A stretch of 62,516 bases of DNA, from NCBI GenBank assembly GCA_944332185.1, contig CALVJJ010000006.1, positions 1 to 62,516 on the forward strand, in the 5' to 3' direction. Each line of letters opens with the position of its first letter. Position 1 is the first letter of the stretch. Source of the DNA: an uncultured Clostridia bacterium. GTDB taxonomy: Bacteria; Bacillota; Clostridia; Christensenellales; UBA1242. Both the position numbers and the translations under genes were made by a program. The notes beneath the pieces are model-generated. The model searched no databases and was not told the DNA's origin. It worked only from the letters and a program-made list of their open reading frames with translations. Positions 55,092-62,516 of this stretch are shown here, piece after piece.

Positions 55092-57026
55092 ATGAAAAAA
55101 GAAACATATTATGTAACTACACCTATTTATTATGCAAGTGGCGACTTACATTTGGGACATTGCTATACAACTGTCCTAGCTGATGCGTGTGCTAGATTCC
55201 AAAGACTTGCAGGTAAAGATGTGTTTTTCCTAACAGGTAGTGATGAACATGGTTTAAAAATCGCTAGAAAAGCTGAAGAAGCTGGCATTACACCTAAGGA
55301 ATATACAGACCAAGTTGTAGCAAAATTCAAACATGTTTGGTCAGTATTAGGCATTACGTATGACAAATTCATTCGTACGACAGATGAGGATCATGTAAAA
55401 GTTGTACAAAAAGCCTTTCAAAAATTATATGATCAAGGAGATATTTATAAGGCAAACTATGAAGGCTTATATTGTGTGCCTTGTGAATCTTTCTTTACAG
55501 AAAGCCAAGTAGTCGATGGAAAATGTCCAGATTGTGGTAGACCTGTAGAACTGATGAAAGAAGAAAGTTATTTCTTTAAAATGTCAAAATACACAGAATG
55601 GCTAAAAGATTTTTATCAAAGTCACCCAGATTTTTTGATCCCAGAAGCCAGAAAAAATGAAATTTATAAGAATTTTATAGAAAATGGAGTACAAGATCTT
55701 TGTGTGAGCCGTACCACATTTGATTGGGGTGTGCCTGTTCCTTTTGATTCAAAACACGTCATGTATGTTTGGATCGATGCTTTACTCAACTACGTGACTG
55801 CTTTAGGATATGGGACAGAAAATGATACATTATTCCAAAAATTCTGGCCAGCTGATGTGCAATTCGTAGGAAGAGAAATTGCTCGTTTTCATGCTGTTAT
55901 TTGGCCAATTCTATTAAAAGCACTAGATCTACCTTTACCAAAACAAATCCATTCTCATGGTTGGATCACAGAAAAAGGTGACAAGATGAGTAAGAGTAGT
56001 GGCAATGGGTTCAATTCTTTAGTACTAGCTGATCGATATGGGACAGATGCAGTGAGATATTGGGTATACAAAGATGGTCCTATCTTTAATGACAGTCCAT
56101 ATAGTTCAGAACTATTTATCAAAACAATCAATGCAGATTTATGCAATGATTTGGGAAATTTGGTGAGCCGAACACTAGCCATGATCACACAAAATTTTGA
56201 TGCAAAATTGCCAAAATGTGGACCTAGTTTGACAGAAGATAAGGAGTTAGAGAACAAACTCAATCATTTATATGAAGCAGTCAAGAATGCTATGGATCAA
56301 CAAAGAGTAGATATAGCTATTGATGAAATCTTTGGTGTGGTACGTGCTGCCAACAAATATATTGATGTAACAGCACCTTGGATTCTTGCAAAAGTAGATA
56401 AGAATAGACTTGCAACTGTTTTATATCACTTGTATGAAAGTATTAGAATGGTGGCAGTCCTCTTGCAAGCCTTTTTACCAACTACAGCAGAAAAAATATT
56501 TGAAAAATTAGGGATTGAAAAAGATAGTCCATATCGTAAGTTGGAAAGTATTACAATTTTCCATACAGATTTGATGGATTATACAGTCCATAAAGGTGAG
56601 GCTTTATTCGTACGATTAGATGTGCAAAAAGAAGTAGCTTATCTAACAACACCAATCAAAAAAGAAGAAAAACAAGACAAACAAGAAAAAGCAGAAAAAC
56701 CACTTATTTCCATCGATGATTTTGATAAAGTAGAATTAGTAGTAGGAAAGATTTTGCACAGTGAAAAAATTGCAAAATCAGAAAAATTATTAAAGAATAC
56801 TGTCCAAATTGGAGAGGAAGTAAGAACCATCGTATCTGGTATTGCAAAGCACTATCAACCAGAAGAAATTATTGGGAAAAATGTAGTTGTTGTAAAAAAT
56901 TTAAAACCAATTAAACTTTGTGGGGTAGAAAGTTTTGGTATGATTTTGTGTTCTGTTAGTGCTGATGGAAAACTAAGTTTGGTAGAACCAAATTCTAGTA
57001 TGCCAAGTGGAAGTGAGGTTTGTTAA
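55092..57026 (+). CDS. metG: Methionyl-tRNA synthetase with C-terminal tRNA-binding domain
   Basis: 644 residues. YYASGDLHLGHCYTT contains HLGH, the zinc finger-like CVPCESFFTESQVVDGKCPDC has two Cys pairs, and KMSKSSGN is the second signature. After the anticodon domain a Lys/Glu linker leads to a C-terminal EMAP/Arc1-type OB fold (about 540-644: FDKVELVVGKILHSEKIAKSEKLL, SGIAKHYQPEEIIGKNVVVVKNLKP). Its TAA overlaps the tatD ATG by one base; metG-tatD-rsmA is a Bacillus-like order. Confidence 0.97.
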   Translation: MKKETYYVTTPIYYASGDLHLGHCYTTVLADACARFQRLAGKDVFFLTGSDEHGLKIARKAEEAGITPKEYTDQVVAKFKHVWSVLGITYDKFIRTTDEDHVKVVQKAFQKLYDQGDIYKANYEGLYCVPCESFFTESQVVDGKCPDCGRPVELMKEESYFFKMSKYTEWLKDFYQSHPDFLIPEARKNEIYKNFIENGVQDLCVSRTTFDWGVPVPFDSKHVMYVWIDALLNYVTALGYGTENDTLFQKFWPADVQFVGREIARFHAVIWPILLKALDLPLPKQIHSHGWITEKGDKMSKSSGNGFNSLVLADRYGTDAVRYWVYKDGPIFNDSPYSSELFIKTINADLCNDLGNLVSRTLAMITQNFDAKLPKCGPSLTEDKELENKLNHLYEAVKNAMDQQRVDIAIDEIFGVVRAANKYIDVTAPWILAKVDKNRLATVLYHLYESIRMVAVLLQAFLPTTAEKIFEKLGIEKDSPYRKLESITIFHTDLMDYTVHKGEALFVRLDVQKEVAYLTTPIKKEEKQDKQEKAEKPLISIDDFDKVELVVGKILHSEKIAKSEKLLKNTVQIGEEVRTIVSGIAKHYQPEEIIGKNVVVVKNLKPIKLCGVESFGMILCSVSADGKLSLVEPNSSMPSGSEVC

Positions 57027-57796
57027 TGGTAGACACGCATGCACATCTAACCGAAGAAGTCTATGATGCAGATAGAGAAGCAATGATTGCTTCTCTATCT
57101 TGTGATGGACTAAAATATGTATTTACAGTAGGCTATGATGTAGAAAGTTCAAAAAAATGTGTGGAACTTGCTGAAAAATATGAAAATATTTATGCAATTA
57201 TTGGTATTCACCCTGAAAACTGTCAAGAATATAATGCATCTGTAAGAGAACAGTTAAAACAATGGTGTACGCACCCAAAAGTGATTGCTATTGGCGAAAT
57301 AGGACTAGATTATCATTATGAAGGATATGATAAAGAGTTGCAGAAAAAAGTTTTACTGGATCAAATACAATTAGCGTATGAAATGAAGATGCCTATTGTG
57401 ATACATTTAAGAGATGCTGTAGGAGATTTCGTTCCATTTATGCAAAAACATCATAATTTGTTGCAATATGGCGTGTTACTGCATTGTTTTAGTGAAAGCC
57501 TAGAAAGTTATCAAATATTTGAAAAGATGGGATTTTACGTAGCATTTGGAGGTACAGTGACTTTTAAAAATGCTCCAAAAGTACAAAAAGTTGCACAATA
57601 TGTTCCGTTAGATAAGTTGGTACTCGAAACAGATTGTCCATATCTAGCTCCAACTCCATATCGAGGACAAATCAACTATCCAAAATATGTATCACTTGTT
57701 GCACAAAAAATTGCAGAATTAAAGCAGTGTTCTTTACAAGTTGTGCTTGAACAAACAGATCAAAATGTAAAGAAAATTTTTCCAAAGGTGAAATAA
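57026..57796 (+). CDS. tatD: TatD family metal-dependent hydrolase (DNase)
   Basis: 256 residues from the ATG that overlaps the metG stop; a TTG two codons up is dismissed. Metal-binding motifs: VDTHAHL, GEIGLDYHYE, IHLRDA, LHCFSES and ETDCPYLAP. The family contains DNase and tRNA-editing-type hydrolases. In Bacillus the next genes are yabE and rnmV; here rsmA follows directly with a one-base overlap. Confidence 0.95.
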   Translation: MVDTHAHLTEEVYDADREAMIASLSCDGLKYVFTVGYDVESSKKCVELAEKYENIYAIIGIHPENCQEYNASVREQLKQWCTHPKVIAIGEIGLDYHYEGYDKELQKKVLLDQIQLAYEMKMPIVIHLRDAVGDFVPFMQKHHNLLQYGVLLHCFSESLESYQIFEKMGFYVAFGGTVTFKNAPKVQKVAQYVPLDKLVLETDCPYLAPTPYRGQINYPKYVSLVAQKIAELKQCSLQVVLEQTDQNVKKIFPKVK

Positions 57797-58614
57797 TGGT
57801 TCAAAGCGATATTATAAAAAAACATCATTTTGTGTTTTCAAAAAAATATGGTCAAAATTTTATTTTTGATAAAAATCTATTACAAGCTATCGTAGAAGAT
57901 GCAGCCATTACAAGCGGAGATGATGTGATAGAAATTGGCCCCGGAGCCGGCACATTATCTTACATGATTGCAAAAAAGGCAAAAACTTTGACTTGTTACG
58001 AAATTGATCACAATTTGGAAGGTATTTTGCAAGAGAGTTTAGCAGGGCTTGATAATGTAAAAGTGATTTATCAAGATATTTTAAAGGTAGATGTATCACA
58101 ACTTGATGAACAATATCCTAACGGGTATCATATTGTTGCCAATCTTCCATACTATATCACAACACCAATTATTTTTAAATTTTTAGAAGAAAGTAAAAAG
58201 ATAAAAAGCATGACAATCATGGTGCAAAAAGAAGTTGGTTTGCGTATGATTGCTCCTGTAGGAAGTAAGGATTATGGAGCTTTAACTGTCAGCCTTGGAT
58301 ATCGGGCGACTGTCGAGTATAAACGTACTGTAAAAAGGCAATTATTCACTCCAGCACCTAATGTAGACAGTTGTATTATCCGTATAGATTTTACAAAATC
58401 CCCTTATCATGTTCAACATGAAGAAACACTACAACGTTTGATTAAATGTGCTTTTGCCATGAGAAGAAAGACGCTTGTGAACAACTTAAGACAAGAATTT
58501 GGATTAGATCTAGAGTCTGGTCAACAACTACTAGAAAGTCTCAAGATTGATCCACAAATTCGAGGCGAAAAGCTAACAATAGCACAATTTATAGAGCTAT
58601 CGAATAAACTTTAA
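57796..58614 (+). CDS. rsmA: 16S rRNA (adenine1518/1519-N6)-dimethyltransferase
   Basis: 272 residues. KYGQNFIFDKNLL, the SAM motif EIGPGAGTLSYMI, and the catalytic NLPYYITTP are all visible, and the C-terminal helical domain ends in IELSNKL. It dimethylates two adjacent adenines near the 3' end of 16S rRNA late in 30S assembly. Overlap with tatD makes this the last gene of the metG-tatD-rsmA block. Confidence 0.97.
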   Translation: MVQSDIIKKHHFVFSKKYGQNFIFDKNLLQAIVEDAAITSGDDVIEIGPGAGTLSYMIAKKAKTLTCYEIDHNLEGILQESLAGLDNVKVIYQDILKVDVSQLDEQYPNGYHIVANLPYYITTPIIFKFLEESKKIKSMTIMVQKEVGLRMIAPVGSKDYGALTVSLGYRATVEYKRTVKRQLFTPAPNVDSCIIRIDFTKSPYHVQHEETLQRLIKCAFAMRRKTLVNNLRQEFGLDLESGQQLLESLKIDPQIRGEKLTIAQFIELSNKL

Positions 58615-58655
58615 TACATATTTATAAAAAATATGAAAATATTATATAAAAATAG

Positions 58656-58684
58656 TTTACATCTTATGTATATTTTATTACAAT
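58656..58684 (+). promoter_or_regulatory. Promoter of the zinc-ribbon acidic protein gene
   Basis: TTTACA (58656-58661), 17-base spacer, TACAAT (58679-58684). Confidence 0.6.
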
Positions 58685-58728
58685 GTAAAAGATAAAAAAT
58701 TACATACAAAAAAGAGGACGAAGTAAAG

Positions 58729-59259
58729 ATGAATGCTAAAAAACCAGTTTATATCCTATGCCCAAGATGTGAATTGAATTATATTCAAAAAAAAGATAAA
58801 TATTGTGATGTCTGCAAAAGAGAAATGAAAGCAGGATCATTAGAAGAAATGGATCTTATGGACGATGATTTTGATTTAGAATTATGTCCAATTTGTAAAG
58901 TTAATTATATAACAGATGGCGAAAGTATGTGTCAAAGTTGTATGGAAAAAAGCATGGAAGATGATGGTGATGAGAATGTCAACTGGAAAGACTTTTTAGA
59001 CAAAACAGAAGATGATGACGATGATGATGAAATTCTTCCTATTGTTGATGAAGATGATATTGATCCAGAACTTGACAATGAATTTGCAAAAGATTTGTCT
59101 GAAGATGAAGATTTTAAAGATGATTTAGATGAGGAAGACGAAGATATCGAAACAGATTCTATAGATGATGATTTTGATATTGGCAACATCGATGATATTG
59201 ATATTGATGATGAAGACGATTACGAAGAAGAAGATGATGATGACGATGATGACAAATAA
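58729..59259 (+). CDS. Double zinc-ribbon protein with a long Asp/Glu tail, unknown
   Basis: 176 residues. Two CxxC...CxxC knuckles occur: C11/C14/C26/C29 and C53/C56/C68/C71, each with a similar LNYI or VNYI after the first pair (CPRCELNYI and CPICKVNYI), so the two arose by duplication. From about residue 75 on nearly every second residue is Asp or Glu, ending EEEDDDDDDDK. Such acidic tails may mimic nucleic acid or bind basic proteins. AGAGGACG serves as ribosome site. It takes the place occupied by yabG between ksgA and veg in Bacillus but is unrelated to it. No function can be assigned. Confidence 0.8.
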   Translation: MNAKKPVYILCPRCELNYIQKKDKYCDVCKREMKAGSLEEMDLMDDDFDLELCPICKVNYITDGESMCQSCMEKSMEDDGDENVNWKDFLDKTEDDDDDDEILPIVDEDDIDPELDNEFAKDLSEDEDFKDDLDEEDEDIETDSIDDDFDIGNIDDIDIDDEDDYEEEDDDDDDDK

Positions 59260-59286
59260 AGACATAGCATAATGCTATGTCTTTTA
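59260..59286 (+). terminator. Terminator of the acidic protein gene
   Basis: AGACATAGC/GCTATGTCT with a five-base loop (ATAAT) and TTTT; starts at the stop codon. Confidence 0.83.
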
Positions 59287-59383
59287 TTCTTTACAAGACA
59301 TAAAATGAAAATATTTGAGATATACTATAGTACCAGACTTTTTTCTAGATTATGAAAAAAGAAAAATGAAAAAGGGGTAAGGT

Positions 59384-59614
59384 ATGTATAGACAATTTCA
59401 ATCCATTCAAGATGTTAAGTCAAAAATTGAAGAACTAAAAGGAAAAGATGTAGTATTTCGTATCAATAAAGGTAGGAACAAAATCGTAGAATTAAAAGCA
59501 CAAGTGGAACAGGTGTATCCATCTATGTTTATTATCAAACCAATCACCAAGGCTGATTTAGACAAAACCAGTTATTCTTATTCTGATGTATTATGTGGTG
59601 ATATTAAATTTTAG
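59384..59614 (+). CDS. veg: Veg family protein
   Basis: 76 residues with AAGGGG before the ATG. Matches the Veg pattern: IQDVKSKIEELKGKDVVFRINKGRNKIVELKAQVEQVYPSMFIIK. It has an SH3-like small beta barrel. Veg influences biofilm matrix expression in Bacillus, with a still unclear mechanism. Position after rsmA and before a SPOCS protein matches Bacillus (ksgA-yabG-veg) and clostridia. Confidence 0.92.
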   Translation: MYRQFQSIQDVKSKIEELKGKDVVFRINKGRNKIVELKAQVEQVYPSMFIIKPITKADLDKTSYSYSDVLCGDIKF

Positions 59615-59641
59615 AAGCAAGTACGACACTTGCTTTTTTAT
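59615..59641 (+). terminator. Terminator of veg
   Basis: AAGCAAGT/ACTTGCTT stem with loop ACGAC followed by a T-run; hence the next gene needs its own promoter. Confidence 0.85.
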
Positions 59642-59648
59642 ATGAATA

Positions 59649-59678
59649 GTTATAATTTTAAAACTTACCTCATATAGT
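59649..59678 (+). promoter_or_regulatory. Possible sigma-E-like promoter of the SPOCS-LysM gene
   Basis: GTTATAAT (59649-59656), 14-base spacer, CATATAGT (59671-59678). The -10 differs from the mother-cell sigma-E consensus CATACAnT at one position; the -35 fits less well. It would suit a spore-coat type gene. Expected start near 59685 would cut off part of the hairpin described next. Confidence 0.35.
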
Positions 59679-59707
59679 AAACTATGACAAAAGGAGGTCA
59701 TAGTTTA
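59678..59707 (+). promoter_or_regulatory. Perfect hairpin presenting the ribosome site of the SPOCS-LysM gene
   Basis: TAAACTATGAC (59678-59688) pairs with GTCATAGTTTA (59697-59707): 11 perfect base pairs with the loop AAAAGGAG, so most of the Shine-Dalgarno sequence is in the loop and the A of the ATG is in the stem. It may control translation, or at DNA level be a 30-base operator palindrome. Confidence 0.6.
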
Positions 59708-61239
59708 TGAGTTTTTCTCCAAAGTATCAAGAAGTAAAAAGTAGTTACATAAGAAAAATTGGTACGACACAAACATCTGTAGAATGTCAATTACCAGCAA
59801 GCGATAATACAAACATTGTAAAAGTCGTATGTGCTAATGCAAAATGTGTACCATCAAGTTACAATATTACAGATAAAAATTTGGAGTATACAGGCTTTGT
59901 CAATTTTCAAGTAATCTATCAAAGTGATGATTTGGCAACGTACAGTTTAGATTATTCTGTAGAGTACAAAGACAATTATTCTTTTGATAATTATGCATTT
60001 GAACCACAAATGGATTGTAGTGTTGTAGATGTGAGTACAGTCATTGTAGGGAATGAAATAAAAGTCATTGCTACGATAGAAACCACTATCAATGGAATTT
60101 TTGAGACAACCACACAAGCTTTAGTCGGTGTAGAAGATCAAACAACATTTTATCAAAGTGAAGATGTAGAATATCGTAATTATCTTGGCAAGATTGATGA
60201 AAAATTTGATTGCACACATGATTTTGAAATAAAAGATGATGTAAGCCGAGTACTTTCTGTATGTCCAATGGTGAATTTGGATCGTGTAGAAGTGTGTGAC
60301 GGATATGTAAAAATTTTTGGTGGCATTTTAGTAACCATCAATTATTATACAACCGGAGAAAAAGCAACAGTAAGATCTTATCAAGACTATATTCCAATGG
60401 AACAAGAAATTGCAAAAGATGGTTTGTCAAAAGATGATTACGTATTAAGTTCTTTGTATCTGGCTATCAATCAAATAGGGATTACATCTACGATCAATAC
60501 AGATCAAACGATTGTGAGTTTAGAATTGCCAGTTATGTATCAAGGCTATGCTTTTCATTGCTACAAATTGTCTGTAGTAAAAGATTTATTTTCAATAACC
60601 AATCCATTATTGACAACAACATCTAGTGTTATGACAATAGATAAAGTTAGTAATGAATCTTTTTCAGAAAGAATAGATGGAAGTATCAAACTAGAAAATA
60701 TGCCATTCATTGATGAAGTATTAGGTACATGTTGTCATCAGGTGACACTTGCAAATGCGTATGTTGAAGATCATGAACTAATTATTCAAGGCATTGCAAC
60801 CACTACCGTACTATATTATTGTAAGGAAGATCACTCCACAAATTCTGTAGTTGTAGAAATTCCTTTTTCCATTACTAATTCTGTAGATCACATGACGGAT
60901 ATGTCCCAAATTCAATTAGCTTTATCGGATTTGAGTGTGAAGAGTAAACGGGGGGAAGAGATTGAAGTATTTGCAAAAGTCAATGTATATGCGAATCTAT
61001 ATGATGAAGGAAATTTTGCTGTTTTATCCAATGTAGAAGTAGGCGAACCATATATTCAAAATGGATATGCATTAAGTGTGTACTTTGTAAAAGATGGTGA
61101 AACATTATGGGAAATTGCCAAAGATATGAAAGTCTCTCCTGATGATATTCTAGAACAAAATCCTACTGTAGAATTACCAGTAAAGGCAGGGGATAAACTT
61201 TATATTTATAGGCAAAAAGAATATTTGCAAAATTTATAA
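59707..61239 (+). CDS. SPOCS (DUF3794) domain protein with C-terminal LysM
   Basis: 510 residues. Three SPOCS-like modules can be followed (about 20-150, 170-290 and 310-430; for example VNFQVIYQSDDLATYSLDYSVEYKD and VVLVTINYYT-like repeats ILVTINYYTTGEKATV), then LysM at about 455-505 (YFVKDGETLWEIAKDMKVSPDDILEQNP). SPOCS domains occur in spore coat and outer-layer proteins (SafA/CotZ-related contexts) and in clostridial proteins encoded after veg. No signal peptide is evident, as expected for a protein made in the mother cell. LysM would bind peptidoglycan or cortex. Confidence 0.9.
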   Translation: MSFSPKYQEVKSSYIRKIGTTQTSVECQLPASDNTNIVKVVCANAKCVPSSYNITDKNLEYTGFVNFQVIYQSDDLATYSLDYSVEYKDNYSFDNYAFEPQMDCSVVDVSTVIVGNEIKVIATIETTINGIFETTTQALVGVEDQTTFYQSEDVEYRNYLGKIDEKFDCTHDFEIKDDVSRVLSVCPMVNLDRVEVCDGYVKIFGGILVTINYYTTGEKATVRSYQDYIPMEQEIAKDGLSKDDYVLSSLYLAINQIGITSTINTDQTIVSLELPVMYQGYAFHCYKLSVVKDLFSITNPLLTTTSSVMTIDKVSNESFSERIDGSIKLENMPFIDEVLGTCCHQVTLANAYVEDHELIIQGIATTTVLYYCKEDHSTNSVVVEIPFSITNSVDHMTDMSQIQLALSDLSVKSKRGEEIEVFAKVNVYANLYDEGNFAVLSNVEVGEPYIQNGYALSVYFVKDGETLWEIAKDMKVSPDDILEQNPTVELPVKAGDKLYIYRQKEYLQNL

Positions 61240-61280
61240 ATATTATCGTAATGTATAAATATGCAAATACTATAATAAAT

Positions 61281-61314
61281 AAAAAAGATTGAAAGTTGTT
61301 TTCAATCTTTTTTT
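61281..61314. terminator. Bidirectional terminator, SPOCS-LysM / AlkD-like genes
   Basis: AAAGATTGAAA/TTTTCAATCTTT with loop GTTG and A/T runs on both sides; the stop codon of the minus-strand gene is inside it. Confidence 0.85.
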
Positions 61315-62048
61315 AAATCATGTTTTTGTTGAAGAATGATAAGGTTTGAAAGCTTATTTTTTTGCAATTTAGGAATACGTAGACTATCTCTTACTTTTTG
61401 TGCAGTAAAACGTAAAGCATCACGATGTAAGGTCGAATGAAGAATCATGTTGATTGTTTTATTAGAATATTTGATCAAACTTTCACAAAGCAACCAACCA
61501 ATAGCCATATTTAAGTAATATTCATCAGTATAATAGTGTTGAATATAAGATAATGTAGTATCAATCCATTGGTCATTTAAAAAATATTTCATCAGTATTA
61601 CGATAGCAACTCGACGGGTAAAAACATGAGATGTGTGAATCCATGTTTGTATAAAAGGTAATATTTCTTCTTGATGTGTGTTGACAATTTTCATTTCTCC
61701 CACTAACAAATCACAAACTGCCCAATTATCAATATCTTTTAAGAATGAAGGTAAGTAGTCAAGTAATTGTTCCATAGAAGGAATGGATCCAATGAGCAGA
61801 GCTTTTAGAAGATATTCTTCATGATAATATGGAAAATAGTAAGATAAAAAAGAGAAATAATCGGTCTTTCGTATATGTTTTGCCAATGTCCTAATCATAG
61901 GAATACGAATTCCCAAAATTTCTTTATGAGTCTGCATTATTTTTTGATCAAAAGGAATATTGTTGGGATTGGAAAGTGTACGAAAATAGGATTGAAAAGT
62001 CTCTACATCATGTTTTGTCCATTGTTGTGGATATAAAAAAGTATGCAT
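61302..62048 (-). CDS. DNA alkylation repair protein, AlkD family
   Basis: 248 residues from the ATG giving MHTFLYPQQW, with GAGG 7 bases upstream; an in-frame ATG 15 codons earlier lies over the promoter. HEAT-like helical repeats with family features: IRIPMIRTLAKHIRK, EEYLLKALLIG, DNWAVCDLL, TRRVAIVILMKYFL and DEYYLNMAIGWLLCE. AlkD-like glycosylases remove N3- or N7-alkylpurines, and the Trp-Asp pair around the DNWAVCD motif is retained; activity is inferred from the family. Confidence 0.85.
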   Translation of the reverse strand: MHTFLYPQQWTKHDVETFQSYFRTLSNPNNIPFDQKIMQTHKEILGIRIPMIRTLAKHIRKTDYFSFLSYYFPYYHEEYLLKALLIGSIPSMEQLLDYLPSFLKDIDNWAVCDLLVGEMKIVNTHQEEILPFIQTWIHTSHVFTRRVAIVILMKYFLNDQWIDTTLSYIQHYYTDEYYLNMAIGWLLCESLIKYSNKTINMILHSTLHRDALRFTAQKVRDSLRIPKLQKNKLSNLIILQQKHDLKKD

Positions 62049-62064
62049 AGTATACCTCTTTAGT

Positions 62065-62093
62065 AGTATACAAAATTGTTCTTTTGATGACAA
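62065..62093 (-). promoter_or_regulatory. Promoter of the AlkD-like gene
   Basis: On the minus strand TTGTCA (62093-62088), 17-base spacer, TATACT (62070-62065). Start near 62058, ten bases before the ATG. Confidence 0.65.
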
Positions 62094-62213
62094 GAAAAAT
62101 ATAAAAAATTATGAAAGTAAAAGAATATATAATAGTTAAAAAATAGGGTAGCAGAAAAGGAAAAAGTATAGAAGAAAATTTTTAAATTTTTTACAAAATA
62201 TTTTATTTTTTTA

Positions 62214-62242
62214 TTGACAATACCCAGATTATTTGATAAGAT
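62214..62242 (+). promoter_or_regulatory. Promoter of the tRNA cluster
   Basis: TTGACA (62214-62219), 17-base spacer, TAAGAT (62237-62242) with extended -10 TGA. It would start transcription about 14 bases before the first tRNA. Confidence 0.6.
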
Positions 62243-62262
62243 AATAGAGCATTGAAAGATAT

Positions 62263-62339
62263 GGGGGTATAGCTCAGTTGGCTAGAGCACCTGCCTTGCA
62301 AGCAGGGGGTCAACGGTTCGAATCCGTTTATCTCCACCA
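62263..62339 (+). tRNA. tRNA-Ala (anticodon TGC)
   Basis: 77 bases including the encoded CCA. Acceptor GGGGGTA with TATCTCC (two G-T pairs), D-arm GCTCAGTTGGCTAGAGC, anticodon arm CCTGC-CTTGCAA-GCAGG, T-arm around GGTTCGAATCC. All arms are complete. Confidence 0.95.
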
Positions 62340-62342
62340 TAT

Positions 62343-62428
62343 AGGAATGTAGCTCAGCAGGTTAGAGCACCACCCTGATAAGAAAAAATTTAGGGTTTGG
62401 AGACAGTGGTTCGACTCCACTCATTCCA
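62343..62428 (+). pseudogene. Defective or expanded tRNA-Ile-like gene
   Basis: Nearly identical to the following tRNA-Ile in acceptor, D-arm (GCTCAGCAGGTTAGAGC), the 5' anticodon half (CCACCCTGATAA) and the T-arm (AGTGGTTCGACTCCACT), but the 3' half of the anticodon stem is replaced by a longer A/T-rich stretch (GAAAAAATTTAGGGTTTGG), about 12 bases extra. CCCT can still pair with AGGG around a 15-base loop. The first acceptor pair is A-A and CCA is incomplete. Total length is about 86 bases. Confidence 0.7.
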
Positions 62429-62443
62429 CAAAAAATTGAATAT

Positions 62444-62516
62444 AGGATTGTAGCTCAGTCGGTTAGAGCACCACCCTGATAAGGTGGGGGTCGGTGGTTC
62501 GAGTCCACTCAATCCT
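62444..62516 (+). tRNA. tRNA-Ile (anticodon GAT), cut by the window end
   Basis: Acceptor AGGATTG/CAATCCT, D-arm GCTCAGTCGGTTAGAGC, anticodon arm CCACC-CTGATAA-GGTGG, variable GGGTC, T-arm GGTGG-TTCGAGT-CCACT. The full body is present; the discriminator base and CCA lie beyond the window. Confidence 0.94.

Noticed and set aside
62343-62428. Group I or archaeal-type intron in the tRNA-Ile-like gene
   Set aside because: The extra stretch is about 12 bases, far too short for a group I intron, and bacteria lack the splicing endonuclease needed for archaeal-type introns.
1-62516. Prophage, insertion sequences, transposases, CRISPR arrays, restriction or known defence genes
   Set aside because: No integrase, transposase, terminal repeats, direct-repeat arrays or defence-domain proteins were seen; the unusual genes are embedded singly in housekeeping blocks.

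Overview
The window is AT-rich Gram-positive chromosome from an anaerobic, spore-forming lineage, most likely of the class Clostridia (inference). The evidence is the Firmicutes order of the spc/alpha ribosomal operon, SpoVT beside a SpoVB/MurJ-like flippase, a Veg gene followed by a SPOCS-LysM protein, secG-rnr-smpB-ssrA, a rubrerythrin, and a single-chain pyruvate:ferredoxin oxidoreductase. The species cannot be named from sequence alone; an uncultivated gut Clostridia is a reasonable guess. All but three protein genes are on the + strand. I saw no prophage, insertion sequence, transposase or CRISPR array.

Layout. 1-9015: end of the ribosomal superoperon (rpsH', rplF, rplR, rpsE, rpmD, rplO, secY, adk, map, infA, rpmJ, rpsM, rpsK, rpsD, rpoA, rplQ). 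Its L30 carries a 134-residue Lys/Ala/Thr-rich extension, and the rpmJ-rpsM gap holds a chain of hairpins. 9016-17857: an anchored Ig-like protein, rarA, rubrerythrin, an XRE regulator with a palindromic operator, a GDPD-fold protein that has lost its catalytic residues, lepA and hemW. 17858-25802: a consensus promoter, a long structured leader and a 2490-residue membrane-anchored surface protein. 25803-28771: spoVT, a flippase and two adjacent HU genes. 28772-33745: dusB, trmL and glycolytic pgk-tpiA-gpmI. 33746-37883: a small membrane protein, secG, rnr, smpB and tmRNA. 37884-45090: a coiled-coil membrane protein, a patatin, an anchored ComEC-type hydrolase, then deoB, a shikimate-kinase-like protein without a P-loop, and transketolase. 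45089-48586 (-): PFOR with an extra four-cysteine cluster. 48587-61314: truA, a two-gene membrane/lipoprotein pair, gltX, an ABC-F ATPase, metG-tatD-rsmA, a zinc-ribbon acidic protein, veg and SPOCS-LysM. 61302-62516: an AlkD-like protein (-), then tRNA-Ala, a defective tRNA-Ile-like gene and tRNA-Ile.

How the genes work together. The core is protein synthesis and secretion (ribosomal proteins, RNA polymerase alpha, SecY/SecG, EF4, tmRNA rescue, two aminoacyl-tRNA synthetases, tRNA and rRNA modification) plus anaerobic carbon flow from pentoses and trioses to pyruvate and acetyl-CoA (deoB, tkt, pgk, tpiA, gpmI, PFOR). Set into it are envelope proteins of unknown role that look lineage-specific. 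The least explained items are the giant protein with its leader, the two apparent pseudoenzymes, the L30 tail, the extra PFOR cysteines and the odd tRNA. Promoters listed here are matches to the sigma-A consensus (mostly 17-bp spacers, often with an extended -10 TGn); none has been tested.
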